A stretch of DNA of 64,000 nt, taken from positions 1 through 64,000 of the forward strand of contig CALEAD010000037.1 in the NCBI GenBank assembly GCA_937943625.1, read 5' to 3'. Positions 51,400-60,416 of the stretch are shown piece by piece. Every line of letters starts with the position of its first letter. The stretch's first letter is position 1. A model generated the notes under the pieces. That model worked only from the letters and a program-made list of their open reading frames with translations, did not search any database and was not told where the DNA came from. Made by a program: the position numbers and the translations under genes. This DNA comes from an uncultured Anaerolineae bacterium (GTDB taxonomy: Bacteria; Chloroflexota; Anaerolineae; Promineifilales; Promineifilaceae).

Positions 51400-52173
51400 A
51401 TGAATTACGAATACATTCTCACGCGCACAGACGGGCGCGTTGGCATTGTGCAATTTAACCGTCCCAAGGCGCTAAATGCGCTCAGCCCGGCGCTGATGAG
51501 CGAAGTGATAGCGGCACTGGAGGCGTTTGAGCGGGATGCGGCGGTGGGCGCCATTGTCATCACCGGTAACGAGCGCGCCTTTGCCGCTGGCGCCGACATC
51601 AAAGAGATGGCGCAGGCCTCGGTGGTGGATATGCTGCACAATCCATTTATTGATTATTGGGATCGCCTGCGCCGCATCAGCAAACCGGTGATTGCCGCTG
51701 TGTCTGGCTTTGCTTTTGGCGGGGGGTGCGAGCTGGCAATGGCGTGTGACATGATTGTGGCCAGCGAAACGGCCGTATTTGGCCAGCCAGAAATCAACCT
51801 GGGTGTGATGCCCGGCGCGGGGGGCACCCAGCGCCTGACGCGCGCTGTAGGCAAGGCGTTGGCCATGGAAATGGTGTTAAATGACCGCCGCCTGAGCGCG
51901 GCCGAAGCAGAACAATACGGCTTGGTGAACCGCGTTGTGCCGGTAGAGCTTTATCTAGAAGAGGCGGTTAAGCTGGCACAACAAATTGCCGCGCGCGCGC
52001 CAGTGGCAGTGCGCCTGGCCAAGGAAGCCATCAATGCCGTCTATGAGATGCCGCTACAGGCCGGGCTGGCGCACGAGCGCCGCCTGTTTTACATGCTCTT
52101 TGCCACCGCTGACCAGAAAGAAGGCATGGACGCTTTTGTGAACAAGCGTGCGGCCAACTGGCAGGGGAAATAA
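51400..52173 (+). CDS. Enoyl-CoA hydratase/isomerase (crotonase) family protein
   Basis: The 257-residue protein has the crotonase core: AFAAGADIKEM for the first oxyanion region, FGGGCELAMACDM with the first catalytic Glu, and FGQPEINLGVMPGAGGTQRL with the second. Both glutamates of true enoyl-CoA hydratases are present, so hydration of trans-2-enoyl-CoA in fatty-acid degradation is likely. GGAGG is upstream of the ATG. A strong hairpin at 52181-52211 ends the unit. Confidence 0.95.
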   Translation: MNYEYILTRTDGRVGIVQFNRPKALNALSPALMSEVIAALEAFERDAAVGAIVITGNERAFAAGADIKEMAQASVVDMLHNPFIDYWDRLRRISKPVIAAVSGFAFGGGCELAMACDMIVASETAVFGQPEINLGVMPGAGGTQRLTRAVGKALAMEMVLNDRRLSAAEAEQYGLVNRVVPVELYLEEAVKLAQQIAARAPVAVRLAKEAINAVYEMPLQAGLAHERRLFYMLFATADQKEGMDAFVNKRAANWQGK

Positions 52174-52180
52174 GGGTAAA

Positions 52181-52211
52181 GGATGAGGGCTGAAGACGTC
52201 TTCCCTCATCC
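52181..52211 (+). terminator. Terminator-like hairpin after the crotonase gene
   Basis: GGATGAGG and CCTCATCC, enclosing GAAGAC and GTCTTC, form a 14-bp interrupted stem starting 8 bases after the stop. A T run is missing, so it could be an RNA-stabilising hairpin instead. Confidence 0.6.
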
Positions 52212-52232
52212 CCCATCCTGACTGATTCTATT

Positions 52233-52345
52233 TGTAACTACCAGACGGTTGGGTGGTTTGATAGTTGGTTAGTTGACTGGAAACCAACCAGCCAACTAAC
52301 CAACCAACAAACTTTTCCAGAGAGCCTTCGTCGTTACTTCTATTC
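52233..52345. repeat. GGTTGG palindromic repeat between convergent genes
   Basis: GGTTTGATAGTTGGTTAGTT and AACTAACCAACCAACAAAC are inverted arms, and the following TTTTCCAGAGAGCCTTCGTC is the reverse of a block preceding the copy at 49634. It lies between the crotonase gene and potA, whose ends face each other, and may act as a two-way terminator. Confidence 0.75.
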
Positions 52346-53443
52346 TTGTAAAACGCGTGCGTCGTAGTCGTGCCAGTGGACATGCACTGTTTCGCCTGGG
52401 TACAGGGGGCCGTCACCGTTCAGGTTGCGCGCCAGCGCCACCAGCGCCACGCCATCCTCCAGGCGCACCGTGTAGCGCGTGTCCGTGCCCAGGTATACCA
52501 CTTGATTGACTGTGCCCTGCAAATGCAGACGGCCGTTGCTCTTCTCTGGGCGAGTTAAAAACACCTTTTCTGGGCGCACCACCAGCGTGACGGCGCGCCC
52601 TACCGGCAGCGGCTCATCAGCCGTTGCCCACACCGTCTGCCGCCCGACAGCCAGCCGCGCGCGGTGATTTTCCCAGGCCGCTACCTTGCCGGGCAAGAAA
52701 TTCGTCTCGCCGATGAAGTCGGCGACAAAGCGGTTGGCGGGGCGATTGTAAATTGAAGCAGGGTCGGCCACCTGCTCCACGCGCCCGCCATTCATCACGG
52801 CAATGCGGTCAGACATCGCCAAAGCCTCTTCCTGGTCATGGGTGACGTAAATGAAGGTGATGCCTACCTGCGCTTGCAGATTTTTCAGTTCCAGGCGCAT
52901 GGCCTGACGCAGTTTCAGATCCAGGGCGCTGAGCGGCTCGTCCAGCAGCATCAGCTTGGGGCGGTTAACCAACGCGCGCGCCAGGGCCACGCGCTGCTGC
53001 ATGCCGCCGGAAAGCTCTGACGGCCGTGCATTGGCAATATCTGGTAGGCGCACCAGTTCTAGCGCTTCGTGTACGCGCTTATCGCGCTCTGCTTTGGGCA
53101 GGCGCTGCACAGTTAGGCCAAAGGCAATGTTTTGTGCCACACTCATGTGCGGGAAAAGGGCGTAATTTTGAAAAACGGTGTTGACCGGGCGCTTGTGGGG
53201 GGGCATGTTGGTGATGGGCATGCCCTGAAGCAGAATTTCACCACTGGAGGGGTGTTCAAAACCGGCAATGAGACGAAGTGTGGTCGTTTTGCCACAACCG
53301 CTGGCGCCGAGAAGGGTAAAAAATTCGCCTGGGGCGATTTGTAGCGAGATGGCGTTAACGGCCGTTGTCTCGCGTCCCTTCTGCCGCCGCGCAGGGAATA
53401 CCTTGGATACGGAACGTAATTCAACTGCGTACTCAGGCGCCAT
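52340..53443 (-). CDS. potA: Spermidine/putrescine-type ABC transporter ATP-binding protein
   Basis: The 367-residue protein has a Walker A GASGCGKTT, the signature LSGGMQQRVALARAL, and the Walker B LMLLDEPLSALDLKLR; the C-terminal 120 residues are a TOBE domain, usual for PotA. It powers import of polyamines (or related cations) through the two permeases encoded upstream. It is the last gene of the potDBCA order here, and the gap of about 75 bp to potC shows no terminator. Confidence 0.93.
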   Translation of the reverse strand: MAPEYAVELRSVSKVFPARRQKGRETTAVNAISLQIAPGEFFTLLGASGCGKTTTLRLIAGFEHPSSGEILLQGMPITNMPPHKRPVNTVFQNYALFPHMSVAQNIAFGLTVQRLPKAERDKRVHEALELVRLPDIANARPSELSGGMQQRVALARALVNRPKLMLLDEPLSALDLKLRQAMRLELKNLQAQVGITFIYVTHDQEEALAMSDRIAVMNGGRVEQVADPASIYNRPANRFVADFIGETNFLPGKVAAWENHRARLAVGRQTVWATADEPLPVGRAVTLVVRPEKVFLTRPEKSNGRLHLQGTVNQVVYLGTDTRYTVRLEDGVALVALARNLNGDGPLYPGETVHVHWHDYDARVLQE

Positions 53444-53518
53444 CTTCCACCCCCACGTGCAGGGTGAAGCCTTCGCCCCACCGTCTTATTTCAGCGAGTA
53501 GTAAACCTACAAAAACCT

Positions 53519-54319
53519 TCATGATGTCATCCTCCGCAGCTTTTCTACTGCAATAACAATCATCACCGAAATGACCATCATCACGGCCGCCAGCGTCACA
53601 ACCAGGGGCAGGCGGCTGGGGAAACGAAGCTGTGAATAAAGGTACACAGGCAATGTGGTGTCGCTGCCGACCAGAAAGAAGGTGACGGCGAACTCGTCCA
53701 GTGACGTTGTGAATGATGATAAAAACGCGGCAGCTAATGCAGGGGCTGCCATGGGCAATGTGACACGCCGCAATGTTCCCCAGTAGTCAGCTCCCAAATC
53801 CATGGCGGCTTCTTCTACGTGCGCCTCAAACCCGGCCAGGCGGGCGGCCACAATGAGCATGGCGTAGGGTGTATTGATAATAACGTGTCCGATGCCCACT
53901 GTCCACAAAGTGAGGGGAATTCCTATGCGCGTAAAGACTATCAGCATGGCCACACCCATCACCACGGCAGGAATGACCAGCGGCATGGCCGCCATGGAAA
54001 GAAACAGGGATTTGCCTGGGAAGTCGAAGCGGGTGATGCCGAGGGCAGCCATCGTGCCCAGTACGGTGGCTACCAGGGAGGAAAGGATGCCCACGAGCAG
54101 AGAGTTGGTTACGGCTGTTATCAGCTCTCTGCTTTGCCACAGCGCCTCATACCAGCGTAGCGTAAACCCGCGCAGGGGAAAGCTCAATGTCGTGCCGTCG
54201 TTGAAAGAAAAGAGAATCAACAGCCCGATGGGCAGGTACATGAACAGCGTGAATAGCCAGAAGTAAATGGCCCCCAGCGAGGGCGAAAAGCGCTGCGGCC
54301 GTTTGCGAAGCACATTCAT
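53519..54319 (-). CDS. potC: Spermidine/putrescine-type ABC transporter permease
   Basis: The 266-residue protein has six membrane helices and the EAA loop EEAAMDLGADYWGTLRRVTLP near residue 170, characteristic of binding-protein-dependent permeases, and its length and N terminus are PotC-like. It overlaps the end of potB by 4 bp (54316-54319). Together they form the membrane channel of the polyamine importer. Confidence 0.93.
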   Translation of the reverse strand: MNVLRKRPQRFSPSLGAIYFWLFTLFMYLPIGLLILFSFNDGTTLSFPLRGFTLRWYEALWQSRELITAVTNSLLVGILSSLVATVLGTMAALGITRFDFPGKSLFLSMAAMPLVIPAVVMGVAMLIVFTRIGIPLTLWTVGIGHVIINTPYAMLIVAARLAGFEAHVEEAAMDLGADYWGTLRRVTLPMAAPALAAAFLSSFTTSLDEFAVTFFLVGSDTTLPVYLYSQLRFPSRLPLVVTLAAVMMVISVMIVIAVEKLRRMTS

Positions 54320-55194
54320 GGTTGCAACACCTCATCAGACCGGCGGAAGAGTAGGAACATCGGCAACAGCGCCAGCAGCATCACTAGGCTCATCAGCGAA
54401 CCCAGCGGCCAGTTGAGGGCGCGCACGAACTGATCCTGGATCAGGTTGCCGTACATGATGCCGTTTACGCCGCCAACCAGCAGCGGCGTCACGTATTCAC
54501 CCAGGGTGGGGATGAAGACGGAAAGAAAGCCGGCCACCACGCCGGGCAGGCTGAGGGGCAGGGTGATGCGTAAAAAGCTGTGCCAGGGTGGGCTGCCCAG
54601 GTCGGCAGCAGCTTCCAGTAGCCGCTTGTCCATGCGCTCCAGGGCGGCAAAGATGGGCAGAGCGACAAACGGTACCCAGACGTAAACAAGTGTGACGATA
54701 ACGGCCGTCTGGCTAAAAAGCAGAATGGGCGACGGCCGTTCAATCCAACCCACCCACAGCAGAAATGTGTTCAATAGCCCTTCTGTGCCCAAAATCAGCT
54801 TCCAGGCCAGAATGCGCAGCAGGTAGCTTGTCCAGGCAGGAATGATAATCAGCGTCAGCAGCGTCATACGCCGCTCCCCCGCGCGAAAAACCAGGTAATA
54901 GGCAATCGGATACGCTAGCACAATGCACCAGAGCGACGTTTGCAGCGAAACCAGCGCCGAACGCCACAGCAGCCGGTGCAGCGCCGAATCTTGCCAGAAG
55001 CGGCGGTACGTATCCAGAGACCAGGTCATGCCGCCCCCCAGCGTACCGCTCTGGAAGGTATACAGCGCCATCACCCCCAGCGGCAGCATAAAAAAGAGCA
55101 GCAGCGCCAGCGTAGGCGGCCCCATTATCAGCAGCAGGCGACGTTTTTCTGCCGCTGGCGCCTGTGGATCAAAAGGTGTACTGATACTTGCCAT
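54316..55194 (-). CDS. potB: Spermidine/putrescine-type ABC transporter permease
   Basis: The 292-residue protein has six membrane helices and the EAA loop LLEAAADLGSPPWHSFLRITLP, as in PotB. It should pair with PotC and accept the substrate from the lipoprotein encoded upstream. The gap to that gene is about 110 bp and contains no clear terminator. Confidence 0.93.
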   Translation of the reverse strand: MASISTPFDPQAPAAEKRRLLLIMGPPTLALLLFFMLPLGVMALYTFQSGTLGGGMTWSLDTYRRFWQDSALHRLLWRSALVSLQTSLWCIVLAYPIAYYLVFRAGERRMTLLTLIIIPAWTSYLLRILAWKLILGTEGLLNTFLLWVGWIERPSPILLFSQTAVIVTLVYVWVPFVALPIFAALERMDKRLLEAAADLGSPPWHSFLRITLPLSLPGVVAGFLSVFIPTLGEYVTPLLVGGVNGIMYGNLIQDQFVRALNWPLGSLMSLVMLLALLPMFLLFRRSDEVLQP

Positions 55195-55301
55195 CTTGCC
55201 AGACTCTCAATCGCGGCTGCCAGGTCTATTGCCATCATCTGGCAGCCTGTTGCAGAACCCGTCTCCGTAGTGGCGACTCCAGCTAGCCTTGCCAAAGGTT
55301 G

Positions 55302-56396
55302 CTAGGGAGCGGCCTTTACCCGTGCCCAATCGTTGATCAGTTGCTCCCGGCGTGCGGCCGTAACCGATTCGTAGAACGTTGTTTTCTCAAGAGAAGAAAG
55401 GTCATTGAGTCCCAGCAGCGTCACAATCTCTTGATCCGCCAGAGGGGGAGCTTCCATATTGGCAGCGCCATAGCCATACTCGTTGATCAGAAACACCATC
55501 GCTTCTGTGCTGGTCACCGCATTGATATAGTCATAAGCCAGGTCAACATTTCTGGCGCTGGTGGGAATGCCAAAACCGCACACGTAACCAATCCGTCCTT
55601 CAACGGGGGTGATGTACTCGGCCGGCACGCCCTCATTCAGCAGCAGCAGCAGGCTATCTGGCCAGGCGCTGCCCGCCACCCAAACGTCACCGGAGGCAAC
55701 CAGTTGCACAACTTCTGTGTAATCTGTCCAGTAAGTGAGCAGATTGGGCTTGAGCTGAATGAGTTTTTGCACAATTGCCTCATCTTCCTCTGGCGTGGTG
55801 TCAAATGGGTCAAATCCCAATACTAGAGAAGCGACAATGTGCTGCGCTTCACCCGAATCATAGATGGCAACGTGCGCGGCGTATTCTGGGTTCCACAAGT
55901 CAGCCCAGGAGGTGGGTATTGTTTGCACTTTGTCCGTGCGCACGAGGATAGATTCGTAGCCCCATTCCCAGGGGATGAAGTATTGCTGCCCATTGAACAC
56001 ACCCAAAGCGGTCAGGGCAGCGGGCATTTTATCCAGGTGTTCCAGGCGCGAGACGTCTAGTGGTTGTACCAGGTTGTTGTCTACATAAAGTTGCCACCAG
56101 CCGCTGCACGGGTGAACCAGGTCAGTCACATAGCCGGTTTGCATTTTGGCAAAGGCTTCGGCATCTTCACCGAAGAAGCTGAAGTCTACCCTGACGTCAG
56201 GATGCTTTTCGGCAAACTGTTGCCAGAACTCAGGTAGCTCGTAGCCAGACCATTCGAAGACATTCAAGGTGGTTGCCCGCGAACCAGAGGCGCCGCAACC
56301 TGCCAACAAGATAGTGACGCTCACAAGGAACGTTGCGCTCAGAACCAGCGTGGCGCTCTTTCTGAGCGCCGATTTCCGCCAGATAAGTGGTTTCAT
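55302..56396 (-). CDS. potD: Polyamine-type ABC transporter substrate-binding lipoprotein
   Basis: The signal peptide ends in the lipobox LLAGC near residue 33. The body (364 residues in all) has the PotD/PotF pattern: LNVFEWSGYELPEFW in the first strand, FIPWEWGYESILV, PTSWADLWNPEYAAHVAIYD, and VWVAGSAWPDSLLLL, with aromatic and acidic residues that bind polyamine nitrogens. ATG 56396 follows the dispersed leader repeat, whose AGGGAG is the ribosome-binding site. First gene of the four-gene transporter unit. Confidence 0.93.
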   Translation of the reverse strand: MKPLIWRKSALRKSATLVLSATFLVSVTILLAGCGASGSRATTLNVFEWSGYELPEFWQQFAEKHPDVRVDFSFFGEDAEAFAKMQTGYVTDLVHPCSGWWQLYVDNNLVQPLDVSRLEHLDKMPAALTALGVFNGQQYFIPWEWGYESILVRTDKVQTIPTSWADLWNPEYAAHVAIYDSGEAQHIVASLVLGFDPFDTTPEEDEAIVQKLIQLKPNLLTYWTDYTEVVQLVASGDVWVAGSAWPDSLLLLLNEGVPAEYITPVEGRIGYVCGFGIPTSARNVDLAYDYINAVTSTEAMVFLINEYGYGAANMEAPPLADQEIVTLLGLNDLSSLEKTTFYESVTAARREQLINDWARVKAAP

Positions 56397-56403
56397 CTAA
56401 ATT

Positions 56404-56520
56404 TCTCCCTTGAAAATGACCGCAGACGGCTGACCGCCAACGGCCGTCTGTAAGTGTAGCCCAGGTTGCCAAACCTGGTTGGTACGCACAGGTTTGGCAA
56501 CCTGCGTGTAACCCGTGTTA
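56404..56520 (-). repeat. Leader repeat (family A) upstream of potD
   Basis: On the minus strand it runs from ACGCAGGTTGCCAAACCTG through GGTTTGGCAACCTGGGCTAC and GGCGGTCAGCCGTCTGC to GGTCATTTTCAAGGGAG, then the ATG at 56396. The GGTTTGGCAACC part is common to this copy and the copy at 15001-15094. Confidence 0.85.
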
Positions 56521-56526
56521 CATGGG

Positions 56527-57054
56527 TTACCAATCCGAGCGATGTGATATGGTTTGTGCATTGATGCGCCGTTGCAGATAAGGAATAAAGTAGCCAGCAT
56601 AGCGCGCTTGCAGCTCAGGTAAACGCCAGTCATTGCCCGTTACGCGGCCACGACAGCCGTCGGCGCCGCATTGGCAGACAAACTCATCATAAGGGGAGCC
56701 ATCACACATGGCGTAATCAATGCAGATTTCCTCGCCAGGATTAATGTCACGCAAGGCGACAAGGACAATCTGGCCGTCAAAGCCGGCATTTGGGGCGCAA
56801 GAATGGTTGATGTAGTCGGCTGGCTCAGGGTCGTCTGTTGGCCGGGCGGCCAGGTAAAGCCCTTCTTCGACCTGCACGGCATAATGGCGCAGATGATCAG
56901 GAAGAGCTGCCAGCTTTTCGCCGTCAACAATGTCGCCACCCCAAACGAGTAACCTTTCACCGGCGTTGATGGGGGCGCAGGCAAAGATTCCGTGCCCGCC
57001 TTTTTGTGGTAGGGGGCGCGCTTCTAGCTTAGGGGAAAGGTGGGAACCACTCAT
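56527..57054 (-). CDS. Bacterial SET-domain protein (putative lysine methyltransferase)
   Basis: The 175-residue protein has the SET-domain features in order: GIFACAPINAGERL near the N terminus, INHSCAPNAGF (with NHSC at 83-86) for cofactor binding, GEEICIDYAMCD (107-117) with the catalytic tyrosine, and a post-SET cysteine group CQCGADGC (127-134). It should transfer methyl groups from S-adenosylmethionine to lysines of a protein. Such proteins are uncommon in free-living bacteria, and the target is not known. It is directly followed by the leader repeat of potD. Confidence 0.9.
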   Translation of the reverse strand: MSGSHLSPKLEARPLPQKGGHGIFACAPINAGERLLVWGGDIVDGEKLAALPDHLRHYAVQVEEGLYLAARPTDDPEPADYINHSCAPNAGFDGQIVLVALRDINPGEEICIDYAMCDGSPYDEFVCQCGADGCRGRVTGNDWRLPELQARYAGYFIPYLQRRINAQTISHRSDW

Positions 57055-57415
57055 TTATAGATAGCCTCGCAGTGAGTTGATAATTTGATATGCTGGTTGT
57101 TACCCGGTGCTTTCTTGCGCTGTTTGCGCGATGCAATGTTAACGAAAGTGGGTGCTGATACATCGGCTATTTGACTAAATTGGCGCTTACGTCATTTGTC
57201 GTATGCCGCCTTACCAGAGGTGATGCTGTGGTTGGGCGCAAAAGTTGCGTGAAAAACGGCCGTTTCCCCCTGGCATTCCCTCTCTTAAGCTTATAATGAT
57301 GGTATGGTAACTAGCCCTTTCTGGTTGTGTTGTCAGGTTATTGGGTTGCTTGCCTGTACATAGACCAACAAACAAATGGGCAAACCTGGCAGTGTGATAT
57401 TTCCAGCAAGCAGAG
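57055..57415. other. Gap with a TATAAT box before the receiver gene
   Basis: This 361-bp space contains GCGCTGTTTGCGC, a small hairpin, an ACGGCCGT octamer near 57256 and a TATAAT at 57292-57297. The latter may serve the receiver gene at 57416, which has AGGTGATG before its ATG. A weak GGTTATTGGGTTG block near 57338 recalls the GGTTGG repeats. No gene is visible. Confidence 0.5.
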
Positions 57416-57829
57416 GTGATGATGAATCGCACGATTTTAGTAGTAGATGACGATGCCGAAGTGCGCTTACTGCTTTCCATGCTGTTGCAGTTGAACGGCT
57501 GGCAGGTGAGAGAAGCGCGGGACGGTTTAGACGCGCTGGAAATTCTATCTGGCGAGTATCGCCCTGACGCAATTGTCCTGGATATGATGATGCCTAATCT
57601 GGATGGCATGGGCGTCTGTCGGGCGCTGCGTCGTAAGCCAGAGACGGCGAAAATCCCGATCATCATGCTAAGTGGCCGGCCTACAACCACCTCGATCAAT
57701 GAGGGTATGCAGGCAGGAGCCGACATTTATCTGACCAAGCCGCCAGACATGGAGGAGTTTATTGCGCACCTGCATCAATTGACCGAAACAGGAAAAACGG
57801 CTATCACTAACCTACAACTCACGACCTGA
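57416..57829 (+). CDS. Single-domain response regulator
   Basis: The 137-residue protein is a CheY-like receiver: acidic pocket DDD at 11-13, phosphoryl-accepting Asp56 in VLDMMMPNLDG, the Thr/Ser at IIMLSGRP and the invariant Lys in YLTKPP. No output domain is attached. It sits convergently to the LuxR-type regulator, so it may share a kinase with it. It would be phosphorylated by a sensor kinase and act through protein contacts. Confidence 0.92.
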   Translation: MMMNRTILVVDDDAEVRLLLSMLLQLNGWQVREARDGLDALEILSGEYRPDAIVLDMMMPNLDGMGVCRALRRKPETAKIPIIMLSGRPTTTSINEGMQAGADIYLTKPPDMEEFIAHLHQLTETGKTAITNLQLTT

Positions 57830-57865
57830 GTATTTACACAGGCACAGCGGAGGGGTAGAAGCTCA

Positions 57866-57912
57866 ACCGTCGGTGGTCTGCGGTCGGCAGTCGGCGGTCA
57901 TTTTCCAGGGGG
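57866..57912 (+). repeat. Leader repeat end (family A) without a gene
   Basis: GTCGGCAGTCGGCGGTCATT followed by TTCCAGGGGG is another family A end. It lies between two convergent genes, so here the RBS-like end serves nothing. Confidence 0.7.
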
Positions 57913-57959
57913 CTGTTCGTAATCTTTGCGTTTCTGCGTGTCTGGCATTCCGTGATGTA

Positions 57960-58601
57960 TCAGTCTAACTGGGCGATGCCCTCGCGCAGGGCGTAGAGGG
58001 CGGCCTGTGTGCGGTTTGCCAGATGCAATTTGCTGAGAATGTTGCTGACGTGCGTGCGCACAGTACGCTCGCTGACGACCAATTGCTCGGCAATGGCCTG
58101 GTTTGTCAGTCCCTGTGCCACGCATTTGAGAATTTCTAGCTCGCGTGACGTCAGCGGATCGGAGGTGGGTTGAAGAGCGGTGGGGCGGTGCAGTTCCTGG
58201 ATGACTTTGCTGGCAATCGTGGGGTGTAGCGACGGCCGTCCTTCATGGACGTCACGGATGGCCTGCAGCAGCTCTTCCGGGGTGCTGTCTTTGAGCAGGT
58301 AGCCCTGCGCACCAGCTTTGATGGCAGAAAACACCCGCTCATCTTCGGCAAAGCTGGTTACGACGAGGATACGCGCATCGGGGATTTCTTGCCGAATTTC
58401 GTCAATGGCTTCCAGGCCGCTTTTTTGCGGCATTTGCAAGTCCATGATAATGACATCGGGGTGCAGCGCCAGCGTTTGCGCCACGGCCTCGACGCCATTG
58501 CTGACGCTGGCAACCAGCTCTATCTCCGGTTCGGTGAGCAGTAGAGCGCGCACGCCAGCGCGCACGATAGCGTGATCATCAGCATGTAAGACGCGAATCA
58601 T
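57960..58601 (-). CDS. NarL/FixJ-family response regulator (LuxR-type)
   Basis: The 213-residue protein has an N-terminal receiver (IIMDLQMPQKSG with the phosphorylated Asp) and a C-terminal LuxR helix-turn-helix: LTSRELEILKCVAQGLTNQ, then SERTVRTHVSNILSKLHLAN. It binds DNA when phosphorylated. The kinase encoded immediately upstream (58693-60231) is the expected partner. A gap of 91 bp separates the two genes. Confidence 0.95.
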   Translation of the reverse strand: MIRVLHADDHAIVRAGVRALLLTEPEIELVASVSNGVEAVAQTLALHPDVIIMDLQMPQKSGLEAIDEIRQEIPDARILVVTSFAEDERVFSAIKAGAQGYLLKDSTPEELLQAIRDVHEGRPSLHPTIASKVIQELHRPTALQPTSDPLTSRELEILKCVAQGLTNQAIAEQLVVSERTVRTHVSNILSKLHLANRTQAALYALREGIAQLD

Positions 58602-58692
58602 GGTGCTTTCCTTGAAAGTAGTGGATAGTGGTGAGTGGGCGAAGCGTGATTGCCCGTGGTTGCCGCATTTTTCGGTTACAGTCTTCTATTCC

Positions 58693-60231
58693 CTATTCCC
58701 TGCCTGCTGTTTCCTTGCCTGGCTGCAGGGTGAGCGTGAGCGTTGTGCCCTTTTCTTTGCTGCTGGTGATGTGCAGCGTGCCGTTTAGCAGCGCCACGCG
58801 CTCGCGCATGCTGACCAGGCCAAGCCCACCGCTATCTTGCTGCTTTTCTGGCTCAAAGCCGCAGCCGTTATCGTGAATGACGAGCTGTACCAGATCGTCT
58901 TGCAGCAGGAGGGAAACGTGTACCTCTGTGGCGGAGGCGTGCTTGAGGGCGTTGTTCAGCGCTTCTTGGGAAATGTGGAAGATCGCCTCTTCGATGTGGG
59001 CTGGCAGGGAAAGCTCACCATGCACCTGAAAGGTGGCGTGAATGCCGGCGCGGCGCTCAACGGCGTCGAGCCGTTGCTGGATGGCGCGCACTAACCCAAC
59101 CTGTTCCAGGATAGACGGCCGTAAGTTGTGCACCAGCAACCGCATTTCGCGCAGCGCCTGGCGTGCTGTATCGCCCAGCAGAGTGGCATACTCGGCGGAG
59201 CGAGATAAATTGCCCTCCAGGGCAAAACGGCGGTTTGCTTCGGCGAAGAGTGTCAGGCTATAGAGAGACTGCGTGATGGCGTCGTGCAGTTCGCGCGCCA
59301 GACGGTTGCGCTCTTCCAGCACCAGCAGCCGCTCATTTTCTTTGCGCAGGCGCGCGTTCTCGACGGCTGCGCCAATCTGGTCGGCCACTGAATCGAGTAG
59401 GGCAATATCTTCTTTGCTAAACGGCCGTTGACGCAGGCGAAAGGCGCTGAGAATACCTACCGGCCCCGATTTGACGTACATTTGCACCCCAGCATAGGCA
59501 TACAGATCGCTCTGGCGCAGGGCAGGCAGAGCATGTGGCGCGGTTGCCAGGCCGCGCAGCACCAGGGGCAGCCCTTCTTGCAGCAGGGGGGCGAAAAATG
59601 GGTCGTGGCTGGAGATGGTGGCCAGTGCTTGCGTAACGGCCGTTGGCAGCCCTTGCTGCACGGCCAGGTGCAGATGGGTTCCTGAGGGGTTGAGCAGCTG
59701 AATCATGCCGGCCTGAGCGCGCACGGCCGTTAGCACCTTGGCCAGGGATTGCTGCAAAATTTGTTCTAGGCCGACCGGTTCGCTGGCAATCGCCATCACC
59801 TCATACAGCGCCGAGAGCTTGCGCGTGCGGTCGGCTACGTGCCGCTCCAACAATTGCTGCGTCAGCACCTGGCGCGTGACGTCGGTGACCACCAACAGCA
59901 CGCCGTTTACAGCGCCATTAGCCATAACGGGCGTGAAGGCAGCGTTCCAGTAAAAAATAGCGTCTTGAGTGGTCAGGCGGAGCGTGTCTTCAACGGCCGT
60001 TTCCCCGGCCAGGGCGCGCTGTAGATACGGCCACAGGACACCCTTGCCCTCTGGCAGCAGCACATCCAGCGTCAACCCTGGCACCACGGTGTCCAGGTCT
60101 GGCGCAAATCCTTCTACATAACTTTCCCAGGTAGGATTAAAACGCTGCAAGCGCAGAGAAGTGTCAAAAATAGCAATGCCCATCGGCATGCGATGAAAAA
60201 AGACATCTGTCAGTCCCGCGCTCACTTCCAT
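58693..60231 (-). CDS. NarX-type sensor histidine kinase with PAS and GAF domains
   Basis: The 512-residue protein has a PAS domain (about 1-120), a linker and GAF domain (150-300), a HisKA_3 dimerisation region with the phospho-accepting His in ARELHDAITQSLYSL, and a HATPase domain (EALNNALKHASATEVHV, DNGCGFEPEK, GGLGLVSMRERV). No transmembrane helix is evident, so it is a cytoplasmic sensor. It would phosphorylate the NarL-type regulator encoded just downstream. The trigger cannot be read from the sequence. Confidence 0.95.
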   Translation of the reverse strand: MEVSAGLTDVFFHRMPMGIAIFDTSLRLQRFNPTWESYVEGFAPDLDTVVPGLTLDVLLPEGKGVLWPYLQRALAGETAVEDTLRLTTQDAIFYWNAAFTPVMANGAVNGVLLVVTDVTRQVLTQQLLERHVADRTRKLSALYEVMAIASEPVGLEQILQQSLAKVLTAVRAQAGMIQLLNPSGTHLHLAVQQGLPTAVTQALATISSHDPFFAPLLQEGLPLVLRGLATAPHALPALRQSDLYAYAGVQMYVKSGPVGILSAFRLRQRPFSKEDIALLDSVADQIGAAVENARLRKENERLLVLEERNRLARELHDAITQSLYSLTLFAEANRRFALEGNLSRSAEYATLLGDTARQALREMRLLVHNLRPSILEQVGLVRAIQQRLDAVERRAGIHATFQVHGELSLPAHIEEAIFHISQEALNNALKHASATEVHVSLLLQDDLVQLVIHDNGCGFEPEKQQDSGGLGLVSMRERVALLNGTLHITSSKEKGTTLTLTLQPGKETAGRE

Positions 60232-60343
60232 GAGGCGTATTATACTGGCGAAACGTAACCGCTACTAAAGCTCTCTGAAAAAAAAGCCAGCGATTTTAAC
60301 TGGCGCATTGATTTGACCGCAGAGCTGCGACTTTCAGCAGGGA

Positions 60344-60378
60344 AAAAGGTTGGCCGGCAGCGGTCATTTTCAAGGGAG
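60344..60378 (+). repeat. Leader repeat end (family A), plus strand, without a gene
   Basis: GGCAGCGGTCATTTTCAAGG followed by GAGGG is a family A end. It points to the right, toward the end of the minus-strand LysW-like gene, so no gene uses it. Confidence 0.6.
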
Positions 60379-60416
60379 GGATTGGTTCCTGGAACGCAGC
60401 CAATTCCCCCCTTTAC

